Positions 25,840-36,182 of a stretch of 64,000 bases of DNA are shown here, piece by piece. Under the pieces are notes generated by a model. The model was not told the DNA's origin. It ran no database searches and saw only the letters and a program-made list of their open reading frames with translations. Source of the stretch: CAIKMD01 sp963702925 (lineage in GTDB: Bacteria; Pseudomonadota; Alphaproteobacteria; ATCC43930; CGMCC-115725); contig OY969771.1 in the NCBI GenBank assembly GCA_963702925.1, positions 1,984,001 to 2,048,000 on the forward strand, written 5' to 3'. The translations under genes and the position numbers were made by a program. Numbering within the stretch: the first letter of the stretch is position 1; each line of letters begins with the position of its first letter.

Positions 25840-26178
25840 ATGCCACGTTGGCCATTTCTCGCGATGATCATAACGGCCTTCGCTCTGACTGCGGCAAGAC
25901 CCGCTCGGAGCGACGAAACCACCTACCATTTGACCATCAAGGGCCGTGCCTTCGACCCCGCCGAAATCGAGATCCCGGCGGGGAAAAAGGTCACCCTGAG
26001 CGTCAAAAACCTCAACGCGACCCCGTCGGAGTTCGAAAGTACCGACCTCAACCGCGAGAAGGTCGTGGTCGGCGGCGGCGAAGTCACGGTGTTCATCGGT
26101 CCGCTGCGGCCCGGCAGCTACGATTTCTTCGACGACTTCAATCCCGACACGCCGCACGGCCACATCATCGCGAAATAA
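25840..26178 (+). CDS. Periplasmic cupredoxin-fold protein, iron-uptake type
   Basis: A 112-residue exported protein: signal peptide ending near ARPARSD, then one cupredoxin-like domain (FDPAEIEIPAGKKVTLSVKN). The usual type 1 copper cysteine is absent; instead there are acidic positions (SEFEST, FFDDFNPDTPHG) as in cupredoxin-like domains associated with FTR1/EfeU ferrous-iron uptake. ATG 25840 was preferred to GTG 25825 because GGGGG precedes it. The Fur-like box upstream supports a role in iron acquisition. No FTR1 permease gene is adjacent, which is unusual. Confidence 0.8.
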   Translation: MPRWPFLAMIITAFALTAARPARSDETTYHLTIKGRAFDPAEIEIPAGKKVTLSVKNLNATPSEFESTDLNREKVVVGGGEVTVFIGPLRPGSYDFFDDFNPDTPHGHIIAK

Positions 26179-26192
26179 TTGGGAGCATAGTC

Positions 26193-27008
26193 GTGCCGAC
26201 GTGCATGCGCATCTTACCCACTCGAAGCCTGTTCTTCGCCGCCGCCGCAGCCGGCTCGCTTATCGTCTTGACCGAGGCTGCGAGAGCCGATTTCGAATTG
26301 CACTACCCGATCATCGACTATCGGGAGTTCGAGTTCGAGCACAACGCCGCCACGACCTTCGACAAAGCGAACAGCGGCAAAAGCAACAATCAAAGCTACA
26401 CCTTCGAATTGGGCTATGCGCCCGTTCCGTGGTGGGAGCCGGAAATCGAGGGCGACATGGTGGCCGAGCCCGGCCAAAAGAATTTGTCTTTCGATGCCAC
26501 TGTGTTCGAAAACACGTTTCAGCTGACCGAACAGGGCCAGTATTGGGCCGATCTCGGCTTCTTCGCTGAATTCTCGCACGCGGCGATGCGCGGCGACCCT
26601 GATTCCTTCACTTTCGGACCTTTGGTGCAAAAGCAGGCGAGCGACCTCTTCGGTCTGGACCTGGGCTACGACACGCTCCACACGCTCAACCTGCTGGTCA
26701 CCAAGCAGATCGGCACCAACCGCGAAGACGCGACCCCGCTTTCGATCGCCTGGCAATCGCGACTGAGGCTCGACCCGCTCTTCGAGCCCGGGATCGAGTA
26801 TTACGGCCAGATCAGCAGCATTGCCGGAGCCAGCACGCCCGATCAGGCCGCGCCGGTCCAGCACCGTGTCGGCCCGGTCCTGGTGGGGCAGTACAACATG
26901 TTCCAATACGGCAAGATCAAATACGAGTTCGGCTATCTTTTCGGCCTCAACAACGCGACCGAGCGGGGCGCGGTGCGCTGGCGCCTCGAATACGAGAAAG
27001 CCTTCTAA
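26193..27008 (+). CDS. Probable outer-membrane or periplasmic beta-rich protein, function unknown
   Basis: A 271-residue exported protein. The start is GTG 26193, placed 7 bases after GGGAG; the signal peptide ends near AARAD. The mature part is rich in alternating aromatic/charged strands (YTFELGYAPVPWWEPEIEGD, LGFFAEFSH, FEPGIEYYGQ, KYEFGYLFGLN) and ends in Phe (EYEKAF), which fits an outer-membrane beta-barrel with a terminal Phe assembly signal. It follows the cupredoxin gene by 14 bases and should share the Fur-regulated transcript. I do not recognise a characterised family. Confidence 0.65.
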   Translation: MPTCMRILPTRSLFFAAAAAGSLIVLTEAARADFELHYPIIDYREFEFEHNAATTFDKANSGKSNNQSYTFELGYAPVPWWEPEIEGDMVAEPGQKNLSFDATVFENTFQLTEQGQYWADLGFFAEFSHAAMRGDPDSFTFGPLVQKQASDLFGLDLGYDTLHTLNLLVTKQIGTNREDATPLSIAWQSRLRLDPLFEPGIEYYGQISSIAGASTPDQAAPVQHRVGPVLVGQYNMFQYGKIKYEFGYLFGLNNATERGAVRWRLEYEKAF

Positions 27009-27112
27009 GCTAGAGAGATTCTAACTGGCGGCCGGCGTGACCAAACCCGGGCCGGCGCCGCTTCTTTGCCCCCTAAGCGGCACCAGGGTTTGGCGAATTC
27101 CTGCTCCTCCCC

Positions 27113-27145
27113 CGTTGCAGGCAGGGGGGGCCGCCCACATATATT
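27113..27145 (+). promoter_or_regulatory. Candidate heat-shock (RpoH-type) promoter of dnaKJ
   Basis: CGTTGCAG (27113-27120) and CCCACATAT (27134-27142) with a 13-base spacer resemble the RpoH pattern CTTGAA-N13-17-CCCCATNT in its -10 part; the -35 match is weaker. A sigma-70-like TATATT (27140-27145) overlaps. It implies a leader of about 95 bases before dnaK. The presence of rpoH at 56450-57322 makes sigma-32 control expected. Confidence 0.45.
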
Positions 27146-27200
27146 AGCCTCAACACGCCAGGGTTACCTGGACAGCCAATCCGCGGGGGATTTCGCAGTG

Positions 27201-27237
27201 CCTTTGGGGGCTGCGGGACCCTGCTGCAGCAAAGGGG
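27201..27237 (+). promoter_or_regulatory. Leader hairpin that would mask the dnaK ribosome-binding site
   Basis: CCTTTG (27201-27206) can pair with CAAAGG (27230-27235) and CTGC (27211-27214) with GCAG (27226-27229), leaving a GGGG bulge. The right arm covers most of AAAGGGG (27231-27237), the dnaK Shine-Dalgarno sequence. Such a stem could make translation temperature-dependent; this is inferred from base pairing alone. Confidence 0.35.
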
Positions 27238-27242
27238 TGGTT

Positions 27243-29174
<1,932 letters not shown>

Positions 29175-29196
29175 GCGACGGCGCGATGGAAATGGC

Positions 29197-29222
29197 AACC
29201 GCCCCGGCGTTCCGGGGCGGTT
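29197..29222 (+). terminator. Strong hairpin between dnaK and dnaJ (attenuating terminator)
   Basis: AACCGCCCCGG (29197-29207) and CCGGGGCGGTT (29212-29222) make a perfect 11-base-pair stem with a CGTT tetraloop, followed by TTTGC. Placed 23 bases after the dnaK stop and 48 before dnaJ, it probably terminates part of the transcription or protects dnaK mRNA, keeping DnaK more abundant than DnaJ. Confidence 0.7.
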
Positions 29223-29269
29223 TGCTGTCCAGGCCTTGTGGTCTTGTGCGAGGATAACGAGCAGCGGCG

Positions 29270-30400
29270 ATGGCGAAGCAGGACTTTTACGAGCTCTTGG
29301 GCGTGGCCCGCGAAGCCTCGGCCGAGGATATCAAAAAGGCGTTCCGCAAGCTCGCCATGCAGTGCCACCCCGATCGGCACCCCAACGACAAGCAAGCCGA
29401 GCAACGCTTCAAAGACATCAACGAGGCCTATGACGTCCTGAAGGACGAGCAGAAGCGCGCGGCCTATGACCGCTTCGGCCATGCCGCGTTCGAGAATGGC
29501 GGCCGCGGCGCCGGGGGCGGCGATTTCGGTTTCAGCGGCGGCTTCGCCGACATTTTCGAAGAAATGTTCGGCTCGATGATGGGCGGACGCGCCGGCCAGG
29601 GCGGCGCCAATCGCGGCAATGACCTGCGCTACAACCTCGAAATTACCCTGGAGGAAGCCTTCAAGGGGCGCGAGACCCAGGTGCGCGTGCCGACCCTCAC
29701 GGCTTGCGAATCCTGCCATGGCAGCGGCGCCGAAGCCGGCTCGAAGCCGGTGAACTGCCCCACTTGCCGCGGCGCGGGCCGGGTGCGGACGCAACAAGGC
29801 TTCTTCACCATGGAGCGCACCTGCCCCGCCTGCCACGGCGCCGGCAAGGTGATCGAGAATCCCTGCCGCGCTTGCGGCGGCCAAGGCCGCGTGCGTAAGG
29901 AAAAGACCCTCAACGTCACGATCCCGCCGGGCGTCGAGGATGGCACGCGCATCCGGCTTGCCAATGAAGGCGAGGCCGGTTTTCGCGGCGGCGGCAATGG
30001 CGACCTCTATATTTTCCTGGCGGTGAAGGCGCATCCGCTGTTCCAACGCGACGGCGCCAACATCCATTGTCGCGTGCCGATTTCAATGCCGACGGCGGCG
30101 CTGGGCGGCAGCATCGAAGTGCCGACCATCGATGGCAGCCGCGCGAAGATTTCGATCCCCGCCGGAACCCAGGCAGGCCATCAGTTCCGCTTGCGCGGCA
30201 AGGGCATGTCCGTGCTGCGCGCCCATACGCGTGGCGACATGTTCGTTCAGGTGAGCGTCGAGACGCCGGTGCACCTGACCAAGCGCCAGCAGGAATTGCT
30301 GCGCGAATTCGAGAAAGAAGGCGACAGCCGCCACACCAGCCCGGAAAGCGAGGGGTTCTTCACGCGGGTAAAAGAGTTCTTCGAGGACCTGCGTGAATAG
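29270..30400 (+). CDS. dnaJ: Chaperone DnaJ (Hsp40)
   Basis: A 376-residue type I J-protein. The J domain (MAKQDFYELLGVAREAS, HPD in CHPDRHPND), a Gly/Phe-rich linker (about residues 75-115), and four zinc motifs CESCHGSG, CPTCRGAG, CPACHGAG and CRACGGQG are all present, followed by the C-terminal client-binding beta domain. It stimulates DnaK ATP hydrolysis and delivers substrates. Its stop overlaps the GTG start of the MFS gene by 8 bases. Confidence 0.98.
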   Translation: MAKQDFYELLGVAREASAEDIKKAFRKLAMQCHPDRHPNDKQAEQRFKDINEAYDVLKDEQKRAAYDRFGHAAFENGGRGAGGGDFGFSGGFADIFEEMFGSMMGGRAGQGGANRGNDLRYNLEITLEEAFKGRETQVRVPTLTACESCHGSGAEAGSKPVNCPTCRGAGRVRTQQGFFTMERTCPACHGAGKVIENPCRACGGQGRVRKEKTLNVTIPPGVEDGTRIRLANEGEAGFRGGGNGDLYIFLAVKAHPLFQRDGANIHCRVPISMPTAALGGSIEVPTIDGSRAKISIPAGTQAGHQFRLRGKGMSVLRAHTRGDMFVQVSVETPVHLTKRQQELLREFEKEGDSRHTSPESEGFFTRVKEFFEDLRE

Positions 30401-31583
30401 CTCGGCCGGCGCTGTTCGCGCGCCGGCGCCGAATTTTTGGATGGCTCTTTCGCTGTTGTGGCTGTCGGGCCTTGGCTTGCGCCTGACCTTGCTCGCCGTG
30501 CCGCCGGTCATCCCCTTGATCCATGCCGAGCTCGGCCTGACCGAGACCGAAATCGGGACGCTGGGCACTTTGCCTTCCTTGCTGCTGGCCGCCGCCGCGA
30601 TTCCGGGCTCGCTTCTGATCGCGCGCTTCGGCGCGACCACGGCGCTGGTGATCGGGCTTCTGCTCGTGGGCTTCGGCTCGGCCGCACGCGGCGCGGCGGA
30701 AGGCGTCGGGATGCTTTATGCGACCACGATGATCACCAGCGCGGGCGTCGCCATCATGCAACCGGCGATGCCGCCGCTCGCACGCAGCTGGGTGCCCGAT
30801 CGCGTCGCCTTGGCGACCGCCGTCTATACCAACGGCCTATTGATGTCCGAGACCCTGGCGGTGGCATTGACCATACCGCTCGTACTGCCGCTTGCCGGCG
30901 GCAGCTGGCGGATGAGCTTCGTGCTGTGGGGTATTCCGGTGGTGGCAACCGCGCTTCTGGTCGCGCTGTACGCGCCGCGCACGGTAAAGCCCGCGATCAG
31001 CGTGCCGCGCCGTTGGTGGCCCAATTGGCGCGACAAGCAACTTTGGCGGCTTGCTCTCTGCCTTGGCTGCGTCAACACGGCTTATTTCGCAACCAACACA
31101 TTTCTGCCCGATTACCTCACCGCATCGGGCCGCGGCGATCTGATCAGCGCTGCGCTGACGGCGCTGAATTTCTGCCAGCTGCCGGCGTCGTTTCTGATGC
31201 TGGCCTTGGCGCCGGTGCTCGTGCGCAAGCACTGGGCCTATGTCGGCGTTGGTTCCTTGAATCTGGTTTGCATTGTCGGAATGGCGATGAGCAGCGGCTG
31301 GTGGGTGGTGTTCTGGGCCGGCCTGTTGGGCTTTTCCGATTCGAGCGGGCTCATCCTTATTCTCGCCTTGCCGCCTTTGCTGAGCGCGCCCGAAGACCTG
31401 CACCGATTGGCATCGGCCATGTTCACCATCTCCTATCCGATCGCGGTGCTGGTGTCGGTGCTGGCGGGCTACGCCTGGGACGTGACGGCGCTGCCTTGGG
31501 CGGCCTTCGTGCCAATCGGCTTGTGCGCGCTCGCGCTCGCGCTGTTGCCGCTCGGAATCAAATTCCGCGAGGCGCAGGTCTGA
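30393..31583 (+). CDS. MFS transporter, CynX/NimT (cyanate permease) family-like
   Basis: A 396-residue major facilitator with about 12 membrane spans. The N-terminus (LWLSGLGLRLTLLAVPPVIP, LGLTETEIGTLGTLPSLLLA) and PPLARSWVPDRVALATAVYTNG resemble the CynX/NimT group, whose members export or import cyanate, nitroimidazoles or other small anions. The start is GTG 30393, inside the end of dnaJ, so expression may be coupled to the heat-shock operon. Substrate cannot be inferred; no cyanase gene is present. Confidence 0.78.
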   Translation: MNSSAGAVRAPAPNFWMALSLLWLSGLGLRLTLLAVPPVIPLIHAELGLTETEIGTLGTLPSLLLAAAAIPGSLLIARFGATTALVIGLLLVGFGSAARGAAEGVGMLYATTMITSAGVAIMQPAMPPLARSWVPDRVALATAVYTNGLLMSETLAVALTIPLVLPLAGGSWRMSFVLWGIPVVATALLVALYAPRTVKPAISVPRRWWPNWRDKQLWRLALCLGCVNTAYFATNTFLPDYLTASGRGDLISAALTALNFCQLPASFLMLALAPVLVRKHWAYVGVGSLNLVCIVGMAMSSGWWVVFWAGLLGFSDSSGLILILALPPLLSAPEDLHRLASAMFTISYPIAVLVSVLAGYAWDVTALPWAAFVPIGLCALALALLPLGIKFREAQV

Positions 31584-31652
31584 GTTGCACGACTTTCCCT
31601 TCCGTCGATGCGCGCTTAGACTTCGGGCGTTTTTCGTAGCATTGCAGGCACC

Positions 31653-33251
31653 ATGCCCGACACCGTGACACCACCGCCGGTCAGGTTCAGCCACGGCGAC
31701 ATCCTCCACATGTTGAGCGGCACGATGCTCGGCATGTTCCTCGGCGCGCTCGACCAGACCATCGTCGCCACGGCTTTGCCGGCGATGGCCGGCGAGCTGC
31801 ACGGCATGGAATACATGTCTTGGGCGGTGTCGGCGTATCTTCTGACCTCGACCGCATCGACGCCGATCTACGGCAAGCTGAGCGACCTCTATGGGCGGCG
31901 CCCGCTTTTCGTTGCCGCGATCGGCATCTTTCTGCTGGGCTCGCTCGCCTGCGGCGTGTCGCAGACCATGAGCCAGCTGATCGCCGGGCGCACCATCCAA
32001 GGGCTCGGGGGCGGCGGGTTGATCTCGCTGGCCATGACTATTGTCGGCGACATCGTGCCGCCGCGCGAGCGCGGGCGTTACCAGGCTTATTTCTCCGGCT
32101 GCTGGACCTTGGCCACGCTCGGCGGGCCGGTACTGGGCGGCTATCTGGTCGATGTCTTGTCCTGGCGATGGGTCTTTTGGATCAACCTGCCGATCGCGAT
32201 TCTCGGTCTGCTTATCAGCAGTAAGGCGCTGCGCCGGCTGCCGATTCACGGCGGGCCCAAGCAGATCGACTATCTCGGCGCCGCGCTGATGGTGCCCGCG
32301 ATCGTCGCCCTGTTGCTGATCACCACCTGGGGCGGGACTGAATTCGTTTGGACGTCGCCCGTCATTCTCGGGCTCGGCGCGCTCGCCATGACCTTAATCG
32401 GACTTCTGGTGATGCAGGAGCTGCGCGCTGCCGATCCGATCTTGCCGCTGCGGCTCTTTCGCAACAACGTTTTCGTCATCGGCAACGGTCTCGGCTTTTT
32501 GATGGGCGCGGCATCGGTCGGCGCAACGATCTTCCTGCCGCTCTTTCTGCAGGTCGTGATCGGCGCCAGCGCCAGCAATTCCGGCTTGCTGATCACCCCA
32601 ATGATGATCGGCATCACCATCGGTGCGCTGCTTGCCGGCCGCTTCATCCGCTACACCGGGCGCTACAAGCTGGTGCCGCTGATCGGGCTTGGCATCGCGG
32701 TCGCCGCTTTCCTCGCCTTCGTCGAGGTAACGCGCGCGACCCCGGCTCTTTATTACGCGAGCTTCATGGCCGCGCTGGGCTTCGGCCTTGGGCCCGCCGG
32801 CCCGATGGTGACGATCGCCGTCCAAAACGCCGTCGAGCTACGCGATCTCGGCACCGCGACCTCGCTCAGCGCGTTCTTCCGTTCCATGGGCGGCTCCTTT
32901 GGCGTCGCGCTGATGGGGGCCATTCTCTTCGCCGGGCTGGAACAGCACTCGACCGCGACCGGCGGCTTGAGCGCCAGCGGCTTATTGCATGGCGGGCCCG
33001 CCGTCATCGCCGCGCTACCGGAAGCGGTGCGCCAAATCATCGTGGCAAGCTTTGCGCACTCGTTCAAATACGTCTACATCGCCGGCGCAGCGATGTGCGG
33101 CCTTGGCTTCGTGCTTGCGATCTTCATCAAGGAATTGCCGTTGCGTTCACGCGGCGCCCCGCCTCGCCCTGCCGGCGAGGCCGTGTCTGGCGAGGTACCC
33201 GCAAAACCGCCGGCGCTTGCCGCCGCCGAGTTAGACCGGCGCGAGCGTTGA
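31653..33251 (+). CDS. MFS drug efflux transporter, DHA2/EmrB-like (14 TM)
   Basis: A 532-residue proton-driven exporter with about 14 membrane spans. The first membrane pair carries LDQTIVATALPAMAGEL, the DHA2 motif D1; YLLTSTASTPIYGKLSDLYG is motif A; GPVLGGYLVDVLSWRWVFWI corresponds to motif C and the following loop. These identify the EmrB/QacA group. No membrane-fusion (EmrA) gene is adjacent. The C-terminal 25 residues are Pro/Ala-rich and cytoplasmic. It ends 17 bases from the convergent glnD stop. Confidence 0.88.
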   Translation: MPDTVTPPPVRFSHGDILHMLSGTMLGMFLGALDQTIVATALPAMAGELHGMEYMSWAVSAYLLTSTASTPIYGKLSDLYGRRPLFVAAIGIFLLGSLACGVSQTMSQLIAGRTIQGLGGGGLISLAMTIVGDIVPPRERGRYQAYFSGCWTLATLGGPVLGGYLVDVLSWRWVFWINLPIAILGLLISSKALRRLPIHGGPKQIDYLGAALMVPAIVALLLITTWGGTEFVWTSPVILGLGALAMTLIGLLVMQELRAADPILPLRLFRNNVFVIGNGLGFLMGAASVGATIFLPLFLQVVIGASASNSGLLITPMMIGITIGALLAGRFIRYTGRYKLVPLIGLGIAVAAFLAFVEVTRATPALYYASFMAALGFGLGPAGPMVTIAVQNAVELRDLGTATSLSAFFRSMGGSFGVALMGAILFAGLEQHSTATGGLSASGLLHGGPAVIAALPEAVRQIIVASFAHSFKYVYIAGAAMCGLGFVLAIFIKELPLRSRGAPPRPAGEAVSGEVPAKPPALAAAELDRRER

Positions 33252-33268
33252 GGTAGGGTCGCCCGCCG

Positions 33269-36034
33269 CTATTCAGCGGCGATCTTGTCGCTGCGCGCCG
33301 GCTTACGCTCTGCCGGATCGGTCAGCGCTTCGATCAGGCGCTCGCGAATCTCGACCAATTTCCTTTCATGCTCGACCTTATGGCCGAACAGGTCCTTGAC
33401 GTAGAACACGTCGACCACTTTTTCGCCATAGGTCGAGATCTTCGCGCTCGATATCTGCAGATTGAGCTGCGTCAGCGCTCTTGTGACCTCATAGAGAAGG
33501 CCGGGCCGGTCGCGGCCATTGACCTCGACGACCGTGTAGGTGCTCGACGCCTTGTTGTCGATCAGGACGCGCGGCGGCACGGTAAAAACCCGGGTGCGGC
33601 TCGGCACTTTCCCGGGCGCGTCGAGCTCGAAGCGCGGCTTGACCTTGCCCATCAGGACGTTTTCGAACATGACCGACAGCCGCGCCAGTTTTTGCGGCTG
33701 GTCGAAGGCCCCGCCCAAACGGTCCTGCACCCCGAAGATATCGAGCGCCATGCCGTTCGACATGGTGTGAATCTTGGCGTCGACGATGTTGGCGCCGCCC
33801 AAGGCCAGCGCCCCCGCGATCTGCGAAAAGAGGCCGGGGTGATCCGCGGTGTAGACCGTGACCTCGGTGACCGTGCGCACCGTGTCGACGCGCGTATCGA
33901 CGGTCAAAGGCGCGCCGCTGCGGTCGGCTTCGCGCATCAGCCGCGCATGACGCGCCTGAGTTTCGGGATCGAAGCTGAGCCAATAGAAGGGGTAGCCCTT
34001 GGCGATGTAGGAATCGATCTCGGCCGGCGAGAAATCGACCAAGAGCTTTTTCACCGCCGTTTGCGCCGCACGAACGCGCTCGTCGCGCGCCGTCGTGTCG
34101 AGCCCGCCCGACATCACCTCGAAGGCGCGATGATAGAGCTCGCGCAACAACGCGGCTTTCCAGCCGTTCCAGACGTTGGGACCGACCGCGCGGATGTCGG
34201 CAATGGTGAGAATGAGAAGAAGCTTCAGCCGCTCGGGCGACTGTACGCGCTCGACGAAGTCGTGGATGGTTTGCGGATCGTCGATGTCGAATTTGAACGC
34301 GACGTTGCTCATCAACAGGTGCCAGCGGACGAGCCAAGACACGGTCTCGGTCTCTTCCGCAGTGAAGCCGAAGCGCGGGCCGAGCTTTTCCGCGACCTGC
34401 GCGCCAAGTATGGAGTGGTCGCCGCCACGCCCCTTCGCGATGTCGTGCAGCAGCGTGGCAAGATAGAGCACGCGGCGTGAATCGATCGTCGGGAAGAGCG
34501 CGGTGGCAAGCGGCAGCTCCTTTCCGAGCGCGCCGCTTTCTATTTGGTGCAGAATGCTGATCGCGAACAACGAGTGCTCGTCGACCGTATAGACGTGATA
34601 CATGTCGTATTGCATCTGCGCCACGACACGGCCGAAATCGGGCACGAAGCGACCGAAGACGCCGGCTTCGTTCATCCACCGCAGCGCAATCTCGGGATCC
34701 TTCTTCGAGGTCAGAATCTCGACGAAGAGCCGATTGGCTTCGGGATTGCTGCGCAAATCATTATCGATCAGCTTCAAGGATTGGGTGATCAGCCGCAACG
34801 CATGCGGATGGATGTCGAGCCCGTCTTTCTGCGCAACGTAGAACAGGCGGATAAGCGCCACCGGATCGTCGCGGAACTGATTCTCATGGGCGACGTCGAG
34901 CCTTGCGGCATCCACCATGAAGCCTTCGACCGAGCGCTTGCCGAAACCCCAGCGCTTCAGCGAAAAGCGCGGCTGATGCCGATGCTCGGATTCGAGGAAG
35001 GCGCAGAAGATGCGCGTCAGATCGCCGACATCCTTGGCGATCAAGAAATAATGCTTCATGAACCGCTCGACGCCGCGCGTGCCGGCATGATCGGTATAGC
35101 CCATGCGCTGCCCGACATCGCTTTGGCGATCGAAAGTCAGCCGATCCTCGGCGCGCTCCGTCAGAAAATGCAGATGGCAGCGCACGGTCCAAAGGAAATT
35201 CTGCGCCCGCGCGAAACGTTGCGCCTCTTCGGCGGAGAGCACTTTCAGATCGACCAGCTTGTCGATGGTGTCGACGCGATAGACGTATTTGGCGATCCAG
35301 AACAGCGTGTGCAGATCGCGCAACCCGCCTTTGCTTTCCTTCACATTCGGCTCGACCAGATAGCGCGAATCGCCGAGACGCTCGTGGCGCTGATCGCGCT
35401 CCGCCAGTTTCGCGTCGATGAATTCCGCCGATGTCTTGCGGACGATATCGGCATCGAAGCGGCGTTTCATCTCCGCGAACAGGATCTGGTCGCCCCAGAG
35501 ATAGCGCGCCTCGAGCACGGCGGTACGGATGGTGAGGTCGGCCTGGGCTTGGCGAATGGTTTCTTCGATCGAACGCGTCGATTGGCCGACCTTCACACCC
35601 AGATCCCAGAGCGTGTAGAGGATGTACTCCACCACTTGCTCGGTATGCGGCGTCGGCTTGTAGGAGGTCAGGAACAGAAGATCGATGTCGGAATAAGGCG
35701 CGAGCTCGCCGCGGCCATAGCCGCCGACGGCAACCAGCGCCATGCGCTCGCCTTCGGTCGGATTGGCGCTCGGATAGACAAAGGTGTCGACGAAGTCATA
35801 AAGGACCCTGATCAGCTGATCCATCAAGAACGATAGAGCGTGCACCGTTTCGGTGCCGGAGGCGCCGCTTTCGAAGCGCTGGCGCACTGCAGCACGGCCG
35901 GCGGCGAGCGCACTTTTTAATATCGCGGATACGCGCTGCCGCGGCGGCTCGGCGGAAGATTCCGCGAGCGCCTCGAGCTCGGTAAAGAGCGCGCGACGGT
36001 CGATGATTGCGCGCTGATGGGGAATGTCGTTCAT
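33269..36034 (-). CDS. glnD: [Protein-PII] uridylyltransferase/uridylyl-removing enzyme
   Basis: A 921-residue bifunctional sensor of glutamine that adds UMP to PII proteins when nitrogen is scarce and removes it when glutamine is plentiful. The nucleotidyltransferase motif GGYGRGELAPYSDIDLL lies at about residues 103-119; the HD hydrolase domain has LHDIAKGRGGDHS; two ACT domains (glutamine sensing) occupy roughly residues 705-790 and 820-895 (TADHPGLFSQIAGALAL and GRDRPGLLYEVTRALTQL). All catalytic motifs are intact and the length is normal. PII genes are not in the window. Confidence 0.97.
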   Translation of the reverse strand: MNDIPHQRAIIDRRALFTELEALAESSAEPPRQRVSAILKSALAAGRAAVRQRFESGASGTETVHALSFLMDQLIRVLYDFVDTFVYPSANPTEGERMALVAVGGYGRGELAPYSDIDLLFLTSYKPTPHTEQVVEYILYTLWDLGVKVGQSTRSIEETIRQAQADLTIRTAVLEARYLWGDQILFAEMKRRFDADIVRKTSAEFIDAKLAERDQRHERLGDSRYLVEPNVKESKGGLRDLHTLFWIAKYVYRVDTIDKLVDLKVLSAEEAQRFARAQNFLWTVRCHLHFLTERAEDRLTFDRQSDVGQRMGYTDHAGTRGVERFMKHYFLIAKDVGDLTRIFCAFLESEHRHQPRFSLKRWGFGKRSVEGFMVDAARLDVAHENQFRDDPVALIRLFYVAQKDGLDIHPHALRLITQSLKLIDNDLRSNPEANRLFVEILTSKKDPEIALRWMNEAGVFGRFVPDFGRVVAQMQYDMYHVYTVDEHSLFAISILHQIESGALGKELPLATALFPTIDSRRVLYLATLLHDIAKGRGGDHSILGAQVAEKLGPRFGFTAEETETVSWLVRWHLLMSNVAFKFDIDDPQTIHDFVERVQSPERLKLLLILTIADIRAVGPNVWNGWKAALLRELYHRAFEVMSGGLDTTARDERVRAAQTAVKKLLVDFSPAEIDSYIAKGYPFYWLSFDPETQARHARLMREADRSGAPLTVDTRVDTVRTVTEVTVYTADHPGLFSQIAGALALGGANIVDAKIHTMSNGMALDIFGVQDRLGGAFDQPQKLARLSVMFENVLMGKVKPRFELDAPGKVPSRTRVFTVPPRVLIDNKASSTYTVVEVNGRDRPGLLYEVTRALTQLNLQISSAKISTYGEKVVDVFYVKDLFGHKVEHERKLVEIRERLIEALTDPAERKPARSDKIAAE

Positions 36035-36182
36035 TACTTTGCCATTTTACATCGAGCCGGCGCTTCTGTCGCGGCCTGCGAAAGGCGACGAAGATTGATC
36101 GGCTCCCCTCGAAGCGTGCATATTGGCCGCGATTTGGAAATAATCAAACCGGCGGCGTGCCGGGACCTGGGGGGAAAGCTTG

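Noticed and set aside
22538..27242. CIRCE operator for HrcA
   Set aside because: No TTAGCACTC-N9-GAGTGCTAA-like dyad was found before hrcA or dnaK.
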